This document shows positions 37,701 through 48,002 of a stretch of DNA of 64,000 bases, piece by piece (the stretch's first letter is position 1; the number at the start of each line of letters is the position of its first letter). Source of the stretch: Adiantum capillus-veneris (lineage: Eukaryota; Streptophyta; Polypodiopsida; Polypodiales; Pteridaceae); NCBI GenBank assembly GCA_014529385.2, contig CM043966.1, positions 88,440,587 through 88,504,586 on the forward strand, given 5' to 3'. The notes under the pieces are model-generated. The model was given only the letters and a program-made list of their open reading frames with translations. It had not been told where the DNA came from and made no database searches. The translations under genes and the position numbers were made by a program.

Positions 37701-38705
37701 CCCATTGCCTAGCCGAACATGATCTTTAGTGGTCACATAAGAGGTAAACCACTCCTTGTTTGGAGACACATGAACGGATGCCCCTAAGTCTATAATCCAG
37801 TCACTCAGTGCATTTCCATCAGATGCTGTAAGAAGAGCTCTGTCCATTGTATTCTTCAAGAAGTAGATGTCTCCTGACACTAGACTGTCATCCTCTGCAA
37901 CAGTGTTTGTCACATTTATTTCTTGAATCTTCACTGAGGACTTGTTCTTCTCACCATGGTCTTCAGCTTTCTCTTTGCCTTTTTCTGCTTTCCATTCTCT
38001 GCAGTCTATGTCACTCTTGCCTTTAGCACTGCGAGACTTGCTACGAGACTGATTCCTCTTTCCACCTTTGTACTTTTCTTTGGTCCTTCCCCTGACAACT
38101 AAGGCTGTTCCTTTGCCTTTGTCCATTGTCTTTCTATTGGTTTCTTCAGTAAGCAGACTTCCTTCTACACCTGCTATGTTCAAACCATCTAGAGGTGCAG
38201 AATTACTCAAAGCTCTGCGAAAAGTGTCCCAACTTTCCGGCAATGTGATCAACAGGAACATAGCTCTAACAGGTTCATCAAACTTGACACCTTGAGCTGA
38301 CAACTCACTATAGATTGTGTTGAATTCATTCAGATGATTGGACATAGGTGTCCCTTCTTTCATCTTCAAGTCAACAAGCTTCTTAAGTTAGTATACCTGT
38401 GAAGCTGCACTCTGTTTCTCATAAAGATCACTCAGCTTTAACCATGCTTGATAAGCCGACATCTCCTCTGCTACATTGAAGTAAACGCTTTCTGTCAAAG
38501 TCAGCATAATGGTAGAAAGTGTCAATTCATCCATTTCGCTCCATTCATCTTCGTCCATATCTTCTGGTTTTATCCCCTTGAGCTTTATAGGTTTTATCTG
38601 CTTCTTTTGTACCAACACGTGCCAAATCTGCTGCTTCCACAATGGGAAATTGGTTCCATCCAGCTTCTTGATATTGTAAAGAGCAGTGTCCTGTGATCCA
38701 GCCAT
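34760..38705 (-). pseudogene. Copia A gag-pol, nearly intact
   Basis: The ATG at 38703-38705 opens gag (LDGTNFPLWKQQIWHVL). A TAA at 38388-38390 interrupts gag, which continues in frame (MKEGTPMSNHLNEFNTIYSE). The protease motif is DLGASVHVSPN, with DLG where most copia elements have DSG. A TAG at 37278-37280 follows the GAG-pre-integrase CEHCLYGK. Integrase has HSDLCGPMPN, RTDNGGEY and PQNGVAERMN, with Gln-Asn where most copia proteins have Gln-Glu-Asn. RT has KTAFLQGDLDVEIYM and ILYMDDMLIAG. A frameshift near 35540 precedes RNase H (FTDSDYAGDLDNRRSTSGY, CDSQSAIQLARNPVYH). About four kb of coding sequence with few breaks indicates moderate age. Confidence 0.9.
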
Positions 38706-39786
38706 AGCTACGCTTCACAGTAGTTTACTTTCTTGGGAAAAATTCGGCAGAGTTTTCCCCTGTAAACTGACCTCTGAACCAATATCAACCTGTCAAATGA
38801 ACCAAGAAAGCTTCAGATTCTGCAGAAATTTTGGCAGAGTCTCCTTTGTAAAATGGCTCTGGTGTACTAAAAACAGACCAAAAAACAGCTCAAAAAACCA
38901 CTGTCTCTCTGACACTGTAAGCTGCGGGTAAACCTGTCCTGCACCTGTACTGTCTCTCACTGTCCTGTCACTGTCCTGTAAGCATAGACTGCGACAATGC
39001 CTCAACGGCAGTAAAGCAAAGATGCAATCCCAACTGTCTAACTCACAGTCAATACATCCTAGTTGCCTAAGGGTGCTCAAGGGATCGCTCCAAGACCTGT
39101 ATCACCGAAAGGATCTCAACATTCGAGAATCCCCCAGCTCAATAAAACCTCACTCGACCCTCAACAAAGGCTGCAGTAAATCTGACAGTACATAGACTTC
39201 CCACAAAGTCATACATCCACAAATTTCCCACTATATGCTGTAACCGCTGCGGCGGTTGTTTGCTGCGTGACTCACAGCCAGCAAACCCTCAACAAACATA
39301 CATCATCTCTGACAATACATCCCATGTGGAAGTACCTGCAATGTCAGGATGAAATCTAGAATATCAAGCAGCAAACACAAGCTACCTGATGAACTAGTGG
39401 ATGTCGCCTACAGTCTGTGTGTAGATGCGCCCGTGTCGTATGTGACACGCCTCCAAGAACTGTGAGTCGTCCTTCGATGTGTAGACACCCACAAATCAAC
39501 ACTCTGGGAGTTTCGATATCCTCAGCACCTGCAGTCGTAGGCCGAAAACCCCAAATTTGCAGAGTCGGATTTGCACCCGTCGAGATCACGTAGTCGAAAA
39601 TGGCCTGCGCAGAACTTTGTCGAAGCCGAACGGTGGCCGAGATGACCTCAAAATGAAATTCTGACAACACCAAGCCCATCGGGCTCTCCCACGAGATTTG
39701 GGGCCGTGTCTTCGCCTGTCGAATTCCACTCCAATCTGAGTTGGTGTCTCTAGCCTCCTGCAATGCTGCCCCGAGCCTCGATCTGA

Positions 39787-39798
39787 GCTCTGATACCA
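39787..39798 (-). promoter_or_regulatory. Copia A primer-binding site
   Basis: The minus strand reads TGGTATCAGAGC two bases after the LTR end: the classical initiator-Met tRNA site. Confidence 0.9.
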
Positions 39799-39800
39799 GT

Positions 39801-39992
39801 TGAAGGAGTACGAGCGGAAGTGCGACGCGAGAGAGAGTGCGAGAAGAAGAGCACGACGATATAGTGAACTCGCTCTACTGTAATGTGTAGAGCATAGTGA
39901 GTTCTTATTAGGTTTTTACAAAAGAATATGTGTATATACCTGGCGGCCCACCCACTTACCTGGGCAACTACATTGGGCTTTATACCCCAACA
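39801..39992 (-). repeat. Copia A 5' LTR
   Basis: 192 bp, TG...CA on the minus strand, about 4% different from the 3' LTR by hand count. Confidence 0.9.
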
Positions 39993-40060
39993 CCATTTAC
40001 ATACAGGTTTTCTCGGGCCTTGAGCTATGGGGAGGGAGGAAGACAAGTAAATGAAACACA

Positions 40061-40075
40061 CACACACACACACAC

Positions 40076-40112
<37 letters not shown>
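40061..40112. repeat. (CA)n(GA)n microsatellite
   Basis: CA then GA repeats just downstream of the MEIOB-like gene's stop codon, probably in its 3' untranslated region. Confidence 0.9.
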
Positions 40113-40116
<4 letters not shown>

Positions 40117-40223
40117 CAGAGAGATGGGAATTTACAAGATGAAGAATGGATGAAATAAATATAATATAAAGAGTTTTTTTCTGTGTGGAGGTGATGGAGC
40201 TTCAATGTTATAGAGGAGGAGTG

Positions 40224-41780
40224 CTACTTTGTCTCTTCGACAAAAGGTGTGACAAGGCCTAACTTGTTGACGGTGAACTTGCCAATTCGGACAAGGGAGG
40301 CTAGCAGCTCACGTGCATCCAGTACATCAGAAGCATATAAGTCGACAAAGTTTTTGTCAAGATGCAATACTTTGTCGACTACGTCACCCGCTAAGGAAAC
40401 ATGAATTGGGGAAGCTTTGTTGGTCAGGATCTTTCCTTCAAGCTTGGGCACCAAAACAACAGTTGTAGATTTTGAGCAGATAAAGCAAAAGTCTGCCTCT
40501 TGTTGGTGATGAATCTTAGTAGATTTGCATTGACCACAAAAACATTCCACCAAAATTGAGTTGACATTCACAAAGTGCAATGTGCCAATCACCTATGTAT
40601 AGCCACTTGATAAGTTAGAGCTTTCATGAGCTATTACGGTGAAAAAGGAAAAGCAATATCAATACTTACTTCTTGATTGTGACCAACATCAAGAATATGG
40701 GCCTTATATGCTTCCTCCAAATGATGCTTGAGAGGAGAACTTGTGACGCGTGCTAGGATAGTAATATCCAAGTCTGGGAGTGTATTGCTTTGGCCTGTGA
40801 AGGAACCTATGTTTCGTGCAACAAACATAGGATGCACATCGGTCTAAAGAGCACGAAAAATAGCGTGGTAATCGTCTTTGCGTGCATTCACGAAGCTAAG
40901 CTGTGATGGCAAGAGAGGGAAAATATTAAAAAGCAAAAAGTCTATAGAAGGGCAAAGATAAGAAAGTCTTACAGTGGCACAATCCTGAGCTGCTGGCCCA
41001 TCCACAACAATAAGATCACCTTGGAAAAGAACAGCTTTTAACAACAAAAGCTACAATTCCAAAGTGCGTACGGGTGCCCTGTGCATGCAAGGATTGTGCC
41101 TCATCCAAAAATTAACGCACTTTTCTCTCTGGGTAGAAACTAAGGTTGACTTCAAAAGGCTTTGTCTTTTCTACAACCGTGGAAGCATTGAAGAATAGTA
41201 CATAAGGAGATGTGCAATTATCTGACTTAGTTTTTTTTTCACAGTCACATTCTCAATGTGCACAAAGTCTCCTACAGCAAGAGTGTCAATGAATTGCACA
41301 ATAAATTGATCACTTACACCGCAAGTGATGGTGTCAGTGTTGAGTGGGTCAACTAGGTCTGCCTTAAGGTCGCGCATATACTTAACGACTTCTGGGCTTT
41401 GTTTGTAAGTCCCATATTGGTTCAGTATGAAGCCCTTGAATGTGAAGTGAGGGCAAGTCTCAATGATGCCAACAATGCGCAATAGAGATATTTTAGTGGG
41501 AATATAAGGCACAAGAGAAGATGAACTAGCGAGAATCATATCCCATGGTAGCACTTAGTAGTATATGTCCATCTAGTTTGGCACCCTCGTAATGCTCTCG
41601 ATTTTTGCAGCTGTAGGTGATGGACCCTCCAGAAAAGGCTTGGCTGCCACAACAAAAGACAAAACTCGTAAGGGTTGGACACAACAATAGAATATCTATG
41701 GGGTGCAAGCAATCCTTACTTGGTTCCGCTCTCGCCTCACAAGTCTTGAAAAGTGTATGTGCCACCGCACCACTTTGATT
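40224..41780 (-). pseudogene. MEIOB-like (RPA1-related) OB-fold gene, 3' exons
   Basis: Spliced by eye using GT-AG introns at 41644-41719, 41051-41120, 40901-40972 and 40593-40669 (70-77 bp each), the minus strand gives an OB-fold-like order. It starts TKISLLRIVGIIE, then DQFIVQFIDTLAVGDFVHIEN, close in pattern to the first OB domain of animal MEIOB. Then SPYVLFFNASTVVEKTKPFE and LPDLDITILARVTSSP. At the C-terminus is ECFCGQC ... FCFICSK, a paired-cysteine zinc site as in RPA1/MEIOB, then PIHVSLAGDVVDKVL. MEIOB binds single-stranded DNA and is needed for meiotic recombination. Defects: a nine-A run near 41231 that leaves the frame one base short, and an in-frame TAG at 40844-40846. Copia C cuts the gene after 41780. 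An RPA1 paralogue is the main alternative. Confidence 0.55.
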
Positions 41781-42007
41781 TGTTACCATATACATGTGGT
41801 AGTGATGTGTGTGAACACACTAGGACCGCCGGGGCATTTTTTCCCTCTTTAGGAGGTTTTTCCCCCGTGCATTGTATATACGCCCATCACTCTAGGGCTA
41901 TCTATCTTTTCCATTACACACTAAGTAACACACTCTCTATTGGGTGCCTTGAGCTTCCTTCATCTTCCACAAGCTGTGTGCATTTCTCTGCAACCCTAAT
42001 TCCAACA
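41781..42007 (+). repeat. Copia C 5' LTR
   Basis: TGTTACCATATACATG ... CTAATTCCAACA, 227 bp. Confidence 0.92.
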
Positions 42008-42009
42008 AT

Positions 42010-42021
42010 TGGTATCAAAGC
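42010..42021 (+). promoter_or_regulatory. Copia C primer-binding site
   Basis: TGGTATCAAAGC is the initiator-Met site with one substitution (canonical GAGC). A second copy lies at 47607-47618. Confidence 0.85.
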
Positions 42022-42067
42022 AGGTGCCTTCCTCTCGGGCTCAGTCACCAGTAGCTCCAGCACATGC

Positions 42068-42345
42068 TGTAGACATGTAGTAGTGTTAGTGTGTATATGC
42101 GCTTCACCAGGGGCACTTTTCTCCCACTGGGTTTTTCCCCTTGGACATCCGGTGTGAAAGGACACCTTATCTCTTAGGGTTTCATATAAGCTTTGTAGTT
42201 CTGAGTTTGTATACTCTATTATTATTCCAATACAGAGAGAGTCTACAGAGATCTCGTACACAAGCTCTGTGTCTTCTCCTTCTCCATCTTCTTCCTACTC
42301 TGAGTTGCTGTCTTCCTTCTGTTTCCTATTTCATCATCTTCAACA
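42068..42345 (+). repeat. Copia B 5' LTR
   Basis: TGTAGACATG ... CATCTTCAACA, 278 bp. It includes GGGGCACTTTTCTCCCACTG followed by GGTTTTTCCCC, a motif shared with other copia LTRs here. Confidence 0.95.
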
Positions 42346-42347
42346 AT

Positions 42348-42359
42348 TGGTATCAGAGC
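42348..42359 (+). promoter_or_regulatory. Copia B primer-binding site
   Basis: A perfect TGGTATCAGAGC two bases after the LTR. Confidence 0.95.
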
Positions 42360-42744
42360 GAGGTGATTTCCAGAGCCTCTACTTGCGTTTTCGCGTCCGC
42401 GCGCGCAATCGCAGTTTTCAGGCAGTTTTCGGAAAATTTGTTCGTGGGAGCATCCTCGACGTTCCGGGAGTATTTTGATCAGGCGACCTGGAGTTTTACC
42501 CCCCTTTCGAAGCCGTTCGAGCCCTCAGAATTTTATTCTGAGCAGCGTAGCAGAAGTTACTTTTCGGAGGCGTTTAGATCAAGAGGGTGTGCTTTTTGAC
42601 AGATTTTCTTCAGGTAAACAGTTCTTTTGGGAAGCAGCTTGTCTTAGCTTTGTGCTGAGATTTTGTGTAGAGTTTTGCTTGGATTGGAGAGGAGATTTGT
42701 GAATCTTTTGCAGGTTCTTTTGCTCTCTTGTGTGCATCTCCAGT

Positions 42745-43356
42745 ATGGCCCAATCTACGGAGAAAGAGATTTTTGGTGCGTTTACATCCGAAGACAAATT
42801 GGATGGTACCAACTATTCTCTTTGGTCTTTTATGGCAAAAAATGTTTTGGTTGGTAAAGGATTGTGGGATTATGTATCTGGAGATGAAGTTCGTCCAGGT
42901 AGCATTGCACCTGCCACGCCTGGTCGTGGTACAGCTGTTGGTGCAGGACCCTCACAAGTCACTCCAGAGCAAAAGAGATGGGATACTAAGGATGCACAGG
43001 CTATGGTTGTGATTGCCTTAACCATAAAGAGGACAATCACACCACATATCAGATCTTGCAGAACTTCTGAGGATGCTTGGAACACTCTGCAAGCTATGTT
43101 TGGAGGAAGAAACGCTGCCAGAATAGAGTTTTTGAAGAAACAACTTGACAAAATACAGATGGACGAAGGTGACGATATTGTCGAGCATCTTACAAAAATC
43201 AGGGATCTTAAAGAGCAATTGCTTAGCATTGATGAAGTGATTCCAGAGAAGGACTTGGTTTCCAAAACACTCAATTCACTACCACCATCTTATTTGACTT
43301 TTCAGACTTCTTTGACTCTGTCTTTGCGAGCTAATCCTGACCTTTCTTCATTTTGA
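42745..43356 (+). CDS. Copia B gag, first part
   Basis: ATG 42745 begins MAQSTEKEIFGAFTSEDKLD, followed by GTNYSLWSFMAKNVL and the UBN2-type gag core (AWNTLQAMFGGRNAARIEFL, IRDLKEQLLSIDEVIPEKDL). Gag forms the virus-like particle. The frame stops at TGA 43354-43356. The next frame resumes the same protein (FEELVALLLQEDQS) after skipping one T in a TTTT run, so the break is either a one-base insertion or a +1 shift at TTT-TGA. An upstream in-frame CTG is not needed, as ATG 42745 gives the expected N-terminus. Confidence 0.9.
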   Translation: MAQSTEKEIFGAFTSEDKLDGTNYSLWSFMAKNVLVGKGLWDYVSGDEVRPGSIAPATPGRGTAVGAGPSQVTPEQKRWDTKDAQAMVVIALTIKRTITPHIRSCRTSEDAWNTLQAMFGGRNAARIEFLKKQLDKIQMDEGDDIVEHLTKIRDLKEQLLSIDEVIPEKDLVSKTLNSLPPSYLTFQTSLTLSLRANPDLSSF

Positions 43357-43363
43357 AGAGTTA

Positions 43364-46300
43364 GTGGCTTTGCTATTGCAGGAGGATCAATCACGTAAGA
43401 ACAAGTCTTTACAGGTGGATGGTATGGATCATGCTCTTGTTGTACAGAACAAAAACAAGGGTAAAGAGAGTGCTCATTACTCCAAGTCTAGTGCAGGACA
43501 ATCTTCAGAGAAGTCTAAAGGTGATTCCGACAAGTCCAAGAATAAAGGTAAATGTCACTACTGCAAGAAACCTGGTCACTACATTAGTGAGTGTAAAAAG
43601 CGAATTGCTAAAGAAAAGAAGAAAGAGTCAAGTTTGGTTGTTTCAGCTTCTGGTGATTCTTCTACAGCTAAAGAAGAGTCTGCAAACTTTGTGCAGGATT
43701 CTTATGCTTTTGTAGTATGTTCAGATTTTTCTGCTTACAGTGTTGACAAGACACAAATGATTTGGTACTTTGATAGTGGTGCATCCAGGAATATTACTTC
43801 AAGGAAGGATTTGTTTTGTTCATTGGATGCAGCTCCAGCAGGAAAGAAGTTGACATGTGCAAATAATGCTTCTTATCCAATCAAAGTCGTTGGTAAGATT
43901 TTGATTACCATTTCAGATGGTTCAGATTTATGCTTGCCAGATGTCTTATATGTTCCAGGGATCAAGAAGAATTTGTTGTCTGTATCCTCTCTTGCAAAAA
44001 ATGATCTTCGGGTCATTTTTGAGGATGACAGATGTGTTGTACGAGATCGAGAGAATGGTTATTCTCTTATCACTACAGGTACGCTGGACAATGGACTATT
44101 TGTGCTAGATCGTTATGAAAAGCAGATTCAGGTATGTATTGCAGAAACAAAGACTCAGGCCATGCAGGATGCTGAGTTGTGGCATGCTAGATTTGGGCAT
44201 GTTGGTTATGGCAGTTTGATGACTTTACAACGTCATAATATGGTGCATGATTTGTCTTTATTGGAGATGCCACCAAGACATGTATGTGAAGGTTGCGTTC
44301 TTGGAAAGATGCACAGATTTGCATTTTCTCAGGATGGTTCAGTTAGAGCGACACGAAAGTTGCAGCTTGTACATAGTGATGTATGTGGTCCTATGAGGAC
44401 GCCATCTATAGGAAACAGCCTTTATTTTGTGACCTTCATTGATGACTTTTCCAGGTTTTGTTGGGTGTATCCACTCAAAGCAAAGTCAGATGTGTTTGCA
44501 GTTTTTCAACATTATGTCGCCATGGTTGAAAATGAAACAGGTTGCAAAGTACAGACTCTTCGTACCGATCGAGGAGGTGAATACATGTCAGGTGCATTTA
44601 AGGATTTTTTGGGAAAGAAAGGCATTAAACACCAATGCACTATGCCATACACACCACAAGAGAATGGTGTTGCAGAAAGGAAGAACAGGTCTTTAATGGA
44701 GACGGCTAGATGTATGCTCAAGGCTAAGAGTTTGTCTCATAAGCTATGGATGGAGGCAGTTGCTTGTGCAGCACATGTTTTGAACAGGTGTCCTACTCGT
44801 GCCTTGAAGACCATTACTGCATATGAAGCTTGGTATGACAAAAAACCTTCAGTCAGTTATCTTCGTGTTTTTGGTTGTCTTGCTTATGCTCACATCCCTC
44901 AGCAGTTACGTGGGAAGCTTAATGATAAGGCAATCAAATGTATATTTGTGGGGTACAGTAGTGGAAGTAAAGGTTATAGACTTTACAATCCTGCTACAAA
45001 CAAGATTTTTGAAAGTCGTGATGTAATTTTTGCAGAAACTACTGCTCAACCTATGGTTGCTTTTGATGTACCTCATATGCAGACACATGATGTATTTGAA
45101 GGTTTGCTTCCTTCTTTTGTGGAGAATCAAGAATCACAACAGGTTGATAATCTTGATCAATCTTTTGATCAGCATGTGACACCTCATGATGTAGAGGAAA
45201 TTGTGCGTGAAGAGCAAGAAGTTCTCAGGGAAGAAAGAACCTTGCCTAAATGGGTTCAGAAAACTTTGCAGGATAGCAAGTTGGATGCACCGTTGCCACG
45301 AAAAACACGTGCTGGTACTACTTTTGGCAGAGAGCAAGTAGATTTGGCTTGCTTTAGCACTCTTTGTGATGCAGATGAGCCTGATTCATTTGAACAAGCT
45401 TTAGAGTGTGTTCAGTGGAAAGATGCTATGCAGCAAGAAATTGATTCTATTCATAAGAATCATACATGGGATCTAGTGGACTTGCCTACAGGTAAAAAGC
45501 CTATTGGTACAAAGTGGGTTTTTAAGGTAAAAAGGAAACAAGATGGTACTGTTGACAGGTACAAAGCAAGGCTTGTGGCAAAAGGCTATGCGCAACAGAA
45601 AGGCATAGATTATGATGAAACCTTTGCTCCTACTTCTCGTGCGTCCACAGTTAGATCACTAGTTGCAATTGCTGCTCATCATTGTTGGAAAGTGCATCAG
45701 TTGGATATCAAAACTGCTTTTTTGAATGGTGATTTGCAGGAAGAAGTTTATGTAAGTCAACCAAGTGGTTTTGTTGTAAAGGGTCAAGAGCAAAAGGTAT
45801 GTAGATTGCGTAAAGCTTTGTATGGTCTCAAACAGGCTCCAAGAGCATGGTATGAGAAGATACATACTTATTTGATTGGCCAGGGATTTCAGAATAGTCC
45901 AACAGAAAGTACTTTGTATGTCAAAAAGAGAGATGGAGTTCTCATTATGCTAACACTTTATGTGGATGATATGCTTCTTACAGGAAATAGTGCATATGAA
46001 ATTGAAGCGTTTAAAGATGCTTTGAGAAAAACCTTTGAGATGTCTGATCTTGGTTTGCTACATTATTACTTGGGTATTCAGTTTGTGCAATCAGAGGATG
46101 GCATATACATGTTGCAGGCAAAATATTTGCATAAAATTTTGGACAAGTTTGGTATGCAAAATTGTAAGCCAATCTCTACACCCGTAGAAACTGGATCAAA
46201 GTTGAGCATGCATGATGCTGGAGAAACTTTTGATGTACATACTTATGCAGCAGCGGTTGGTTGCTTGATATATTTGGCAGGCAACACTCGTCCAGACATT

Positions 46301-46927
46301 CAATTTGGGGTTTCACAAGCAAGCAGATTTATGCACAGCCCAGGTATGCATCATTGGCAAGCTGTGAAGCGCATACTTCGTTACCTTTCAGGTACCCCTA
46401 ATCTTGCCATGTTCTTTCCAAGGGGGGATATGTATGGAAAGCACAGTTCTATGCAGCTTCTTGGTTACAGCGATTCAGATTGGGCTGGTGATTTTGACAC
46501 ACGACATTCCACAAGTGGCAATTGTTTTTTCTTGGGAAATGCATGTATATCTTGGCTAAGCAAGAAGCAACCCACAGTGGCTACATCAACTTGTGAAGCT
46601 AAGTACAGGGCAGCTTTCACGGCAACAGTTGATTGTGTATGGATACGCAGGTTATTGGCAGATCTTTGTAAGTGTCAACAGGCACCCACTACCATTTTCA
46701 CTGACAGTCAGAGTGCTATGGCAGTTGCAAGGAATCCAGTATTTCATGCAAGAACAAAGCACATAGAGGTTCACTACCACTATGTCAGGGAAAGGCTACA
46801 TGCAGGGGAGATCACACTAACTTACTGTCCTACACAGGATAACATTGCAGATCTATTTACGAAGGCGTTATCACGAGAAAAGTTTGAAGCTTTCCGAAAA
46901 GTTTTGGGCTTACTCTCATACACATGA
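43364..46927 (+). CDS. Copia B gag C-terminus and pol polyprotein
   Basis: This is 1187 uninterrupted codons. The gag zinc knuckle CHYCKKPGHYISEC lies at residues 64-77. The aspartic protease active site is WYFDSGASRNI (DSGA at 137-140). The GAG-pre-integrase has HARFGH and CEGCVLGK. The integrase DDE residues are D339 (HSDVCGP), D402 (RTDRGGEY) and E433 (PQENGVAER). The RT has KTAFLNGDLQEEVYV and the catalytic LYVDDMLLTG near residue 865. RNase H starts at SDSDWAGDFDTRHSTSG near 1035 and ends with FTDSQSAMAVARNPVFH and NIADLFTKALSREKFEAF. Domain order and length are normal for Ty1/copia, and all catalytic residues I can check are present. The frame has no natural start of its own and depends on the gag frame upstream. 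Confidence 0.95.
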   Translation: MALLLQEDQSRKNKSLQVDGMDHALVVQNKNKGKESAHYSKSSAGQSSEKSKGDSDKSKNKGKCHYCKKPGHYISECKKRIAKEKKKESSLVVSASGDSSTAKEESANFVQDSYAFVVCSDFSAYSVDKTQMIWYFDSGASRNITSRKDLFCSLDAAPAGKKLTCANNASYPIKVVGKILITISDGSDLCLPDVLYVPGIKKNLLSVSSLAKNDLRVIFEDDRCVVRDRENGYSLITTGTLDNGLFVLDRYEKQIQVCIAETKTQAMQDAELWHARFGHVGYGSLMTLQRHNMVHDLSLLEMPPRHVCEGCVLGKMHRFAFSQDGSVRATRKLQLVHSDVCGPMRTPSIGNSLYFVTFIDDFSRFCWVYPLKAKSDVFAVFQHYVAMVENETGCKVQTLRTDRGGEYMSGAFKDFLGKKGIKHQCTMPYTPQENGVAERKNRSLMETARCMLKAKSLSHKLWMEAVACAAHVLNRCPTRALKTITAYEAWYDKKPSVSYLRVFGCLAYAHIPQQLRGKLNDKAIKCIFVGYSSGSKGYRLYNPATNKIFESRDVIFAETTAQPMVAFDVPHMQTHDVFEGLLPSFVENQESQQVDNLDQSFDQHVTPHDVEEIVREEQEVLREERTLPKWVQKTLQDSKLDAPLPRKTRAGTTFGREQVDLACFSTLCDADEPDSFEQALECVQWKDAMQQEIDSIHKNHTWDLVDLPTGKKPIGTKWVFKVKRKQDGTVDRYKARLVAKGYAQQKGIDYDETFAPTSRASTVRSLVAIAAHHCWKVHQLDIKTAFLNGDLQEEVYVSQPSGFVVKGQEQKVCRLRKALYGLKQAPRAWYEKIHTYLIGQGFQNSPTESTLYVKKRDGVLIMLTLYVDDMLLTGNSAYEIEAFKDALRKTFEMSDLGLLHYYLGIQFVQSEDGIYMLQAKYLHKILDKFGMQNCKPISTPVETGSKLSMHDAGETFDVHTYAAAVGCLIYLAGNTRPDIQFGVSQASRFMHSPGMHHWQAVKRILRYLSGTPNLAMFFPRGDMYGKHSSMQLLGYSDSDWAGDFDTRHSTSGNCFFLGNACISWLSKKQPTVATSTCEAKYRAAFTATVDCVWIRRLLADLCKCQQAPTTIFTDSQSAMAVARNPVFHARTKHIEVHYHYVRERLHAGEITLTYCPTQDNIADLFTKALSREKFEAFRKVLGLLSYT

Positions 46928-46963
46928 TGATCTGCTACCTTGTACGGATTCACACTATCACTA

Positions 46964-46974
46964 CAGGGGGGATT
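46964..46974 (+). promoter_or_regulatory. Copia B polypurine tract
   Basis: CAGGGGGGATT directly precedes the 3' LTR. Confidence 0.85.
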
Positions 46975-47252
46975 TGTAGACATGTAGTAGTGTTAGTGTG
47001 TATACGCGCTTCACCAGGGGCACTTTTCTCCCACTGGGTTTTTCCCCTTGGACATCCGGTGTGAAAGGACACCTTATCTCTTAGGGTTTCATATAAGCTT
47101 TGTAGCTCTGAGTTTGTATACTCTATTATTATTCCAATACAGAGAGAGACTACAGAGATCTCGTACACAAGCTCTGTGTCTTCTCCTTCTCCATCTTCTT
47201 CCTACTCTGAGTTGCTGTCTTCCTTCTGTTTCCTATTTCATCATCTTCAACA
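46975..47252 (+). repeat. Copia B 3' LTR
   Basis: 278 bp, three substitutions from the 5' LTR. Followed by CATGC. Confidence 0.95.
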
Positions 47253-48002
47253 CATGCCTGCTCACTTTCTTCAATTTTTTGTGAGCTTTGGCGAGCGTTC
47301 GCAGTTCGACAAATTTTTTTGGGAGACTCGTAGAGCTCGATCTGTTCAGATTTCTGGTTTGGGCTCATTTCGGCCTCCGTTTCCACTACAAGCAGGTCTG
47401 CACAGGCAATTTCATCATTTTGTGCAGAATTTCTGTCAATGCCATTTTCTGCATAACAGGTCCTATACAGTCTACTATGGGTTTTGCTATATAGCACGTG
47501 CTAGTCTCACTCAGTTTTCGGGCAGTTTTCACATCAGGTGCAAACATTTTCCATGGCTGACAACAACACAGATGTGTTCAAGATGTGCAACCCTAATTCC
47601 AACAATTAGTATCAGAGCAGGTGCCTTCCTCCCGGGCTTAGTCACCAGTAGCTCCAGCACACGCCTACTCACTTTCTCCAATTTTTTGTGAGCTTTGGCG
47701 AGCGTTCGCAGGTCGACAAAAACTTTTGGGAGACTCATAGAGCTCGATCTGCTCAAATTTCTGATTTGGACTCATTTCGGCCTCCGTTTTCACTACAAGC
47801 AGGTCTGCACAGGCAATTTCATCATTTTGTGCAGAATTTCTGTCAATGCCATTTTCTGCATAACAGGTCCTATACAGTCTACTATGGGTTGTGCTATATA
47901 GCACGTGCTAGTCTCACTCAGTTTCTCCTCGTTTCGGGCAGTTTTCACATCAGGTGCAGACATTTTTCCATGGCTGACAACAACACAGATGTGTTCAAGA
48001 TG
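47253..48002 (+). repeat. Copia C leader tandem duplication
   Basis: A roughly 410-bp unit runs from TGCAACCCTAATTCCAACA (the last LTR bases) through the primer site and leader to the first gag codons (ATG GCT GAC AAC AAC ...). It occurs twice: 41989-42067 plus 47258-47585 (split by copia B), and 47586-48002. Gag initiator ATGs lie at 47553 and 47970. The second primer site is TAGTATCAGAGC at 47607-47618. Confidence 0.85.

Larger units (their letters stand above)
34479..39992 (-). mobile_element. Ty1/copia element A, full length
   Basis: Two 192-bp LTRs differ at about eight sites. Next to the 5' LTR (higher coordinates) is an initiator-Met primer site; next to the 3' LTR is a polypurine tract. 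The flanks CCATG and CCATT match at four of five bases. The interior encodes gag, protease, integrase, RT and RNase H in copia order but is broken by two in-frame stops and one frameshift. It lies downstream of the MEIOB-like gene. Confidence 0.9.
42068..47252 (+). mobile_element. Ty1/copia element B, young, nested in C
   Basis: The 278-bp LTRs differ at only three positions. A perfect duplication CATGC flanks it (42063-42067 and 47253-47257). It has an initiator-Met primer site, gag, a 1187-codon pol frame and a polypurine tract. A single frame change in gag is the only obvious defect, so this is the most recent full insertion in the window and potentially mobile. Confidence 0.95.

Noticed and set aside
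43354-43370. Programmed gag-pol frameshift in copia B as a firm call
   Set aside because: The break lies inside the gag domain, not at its end, and a single T insertion explains it; kept only as a question.
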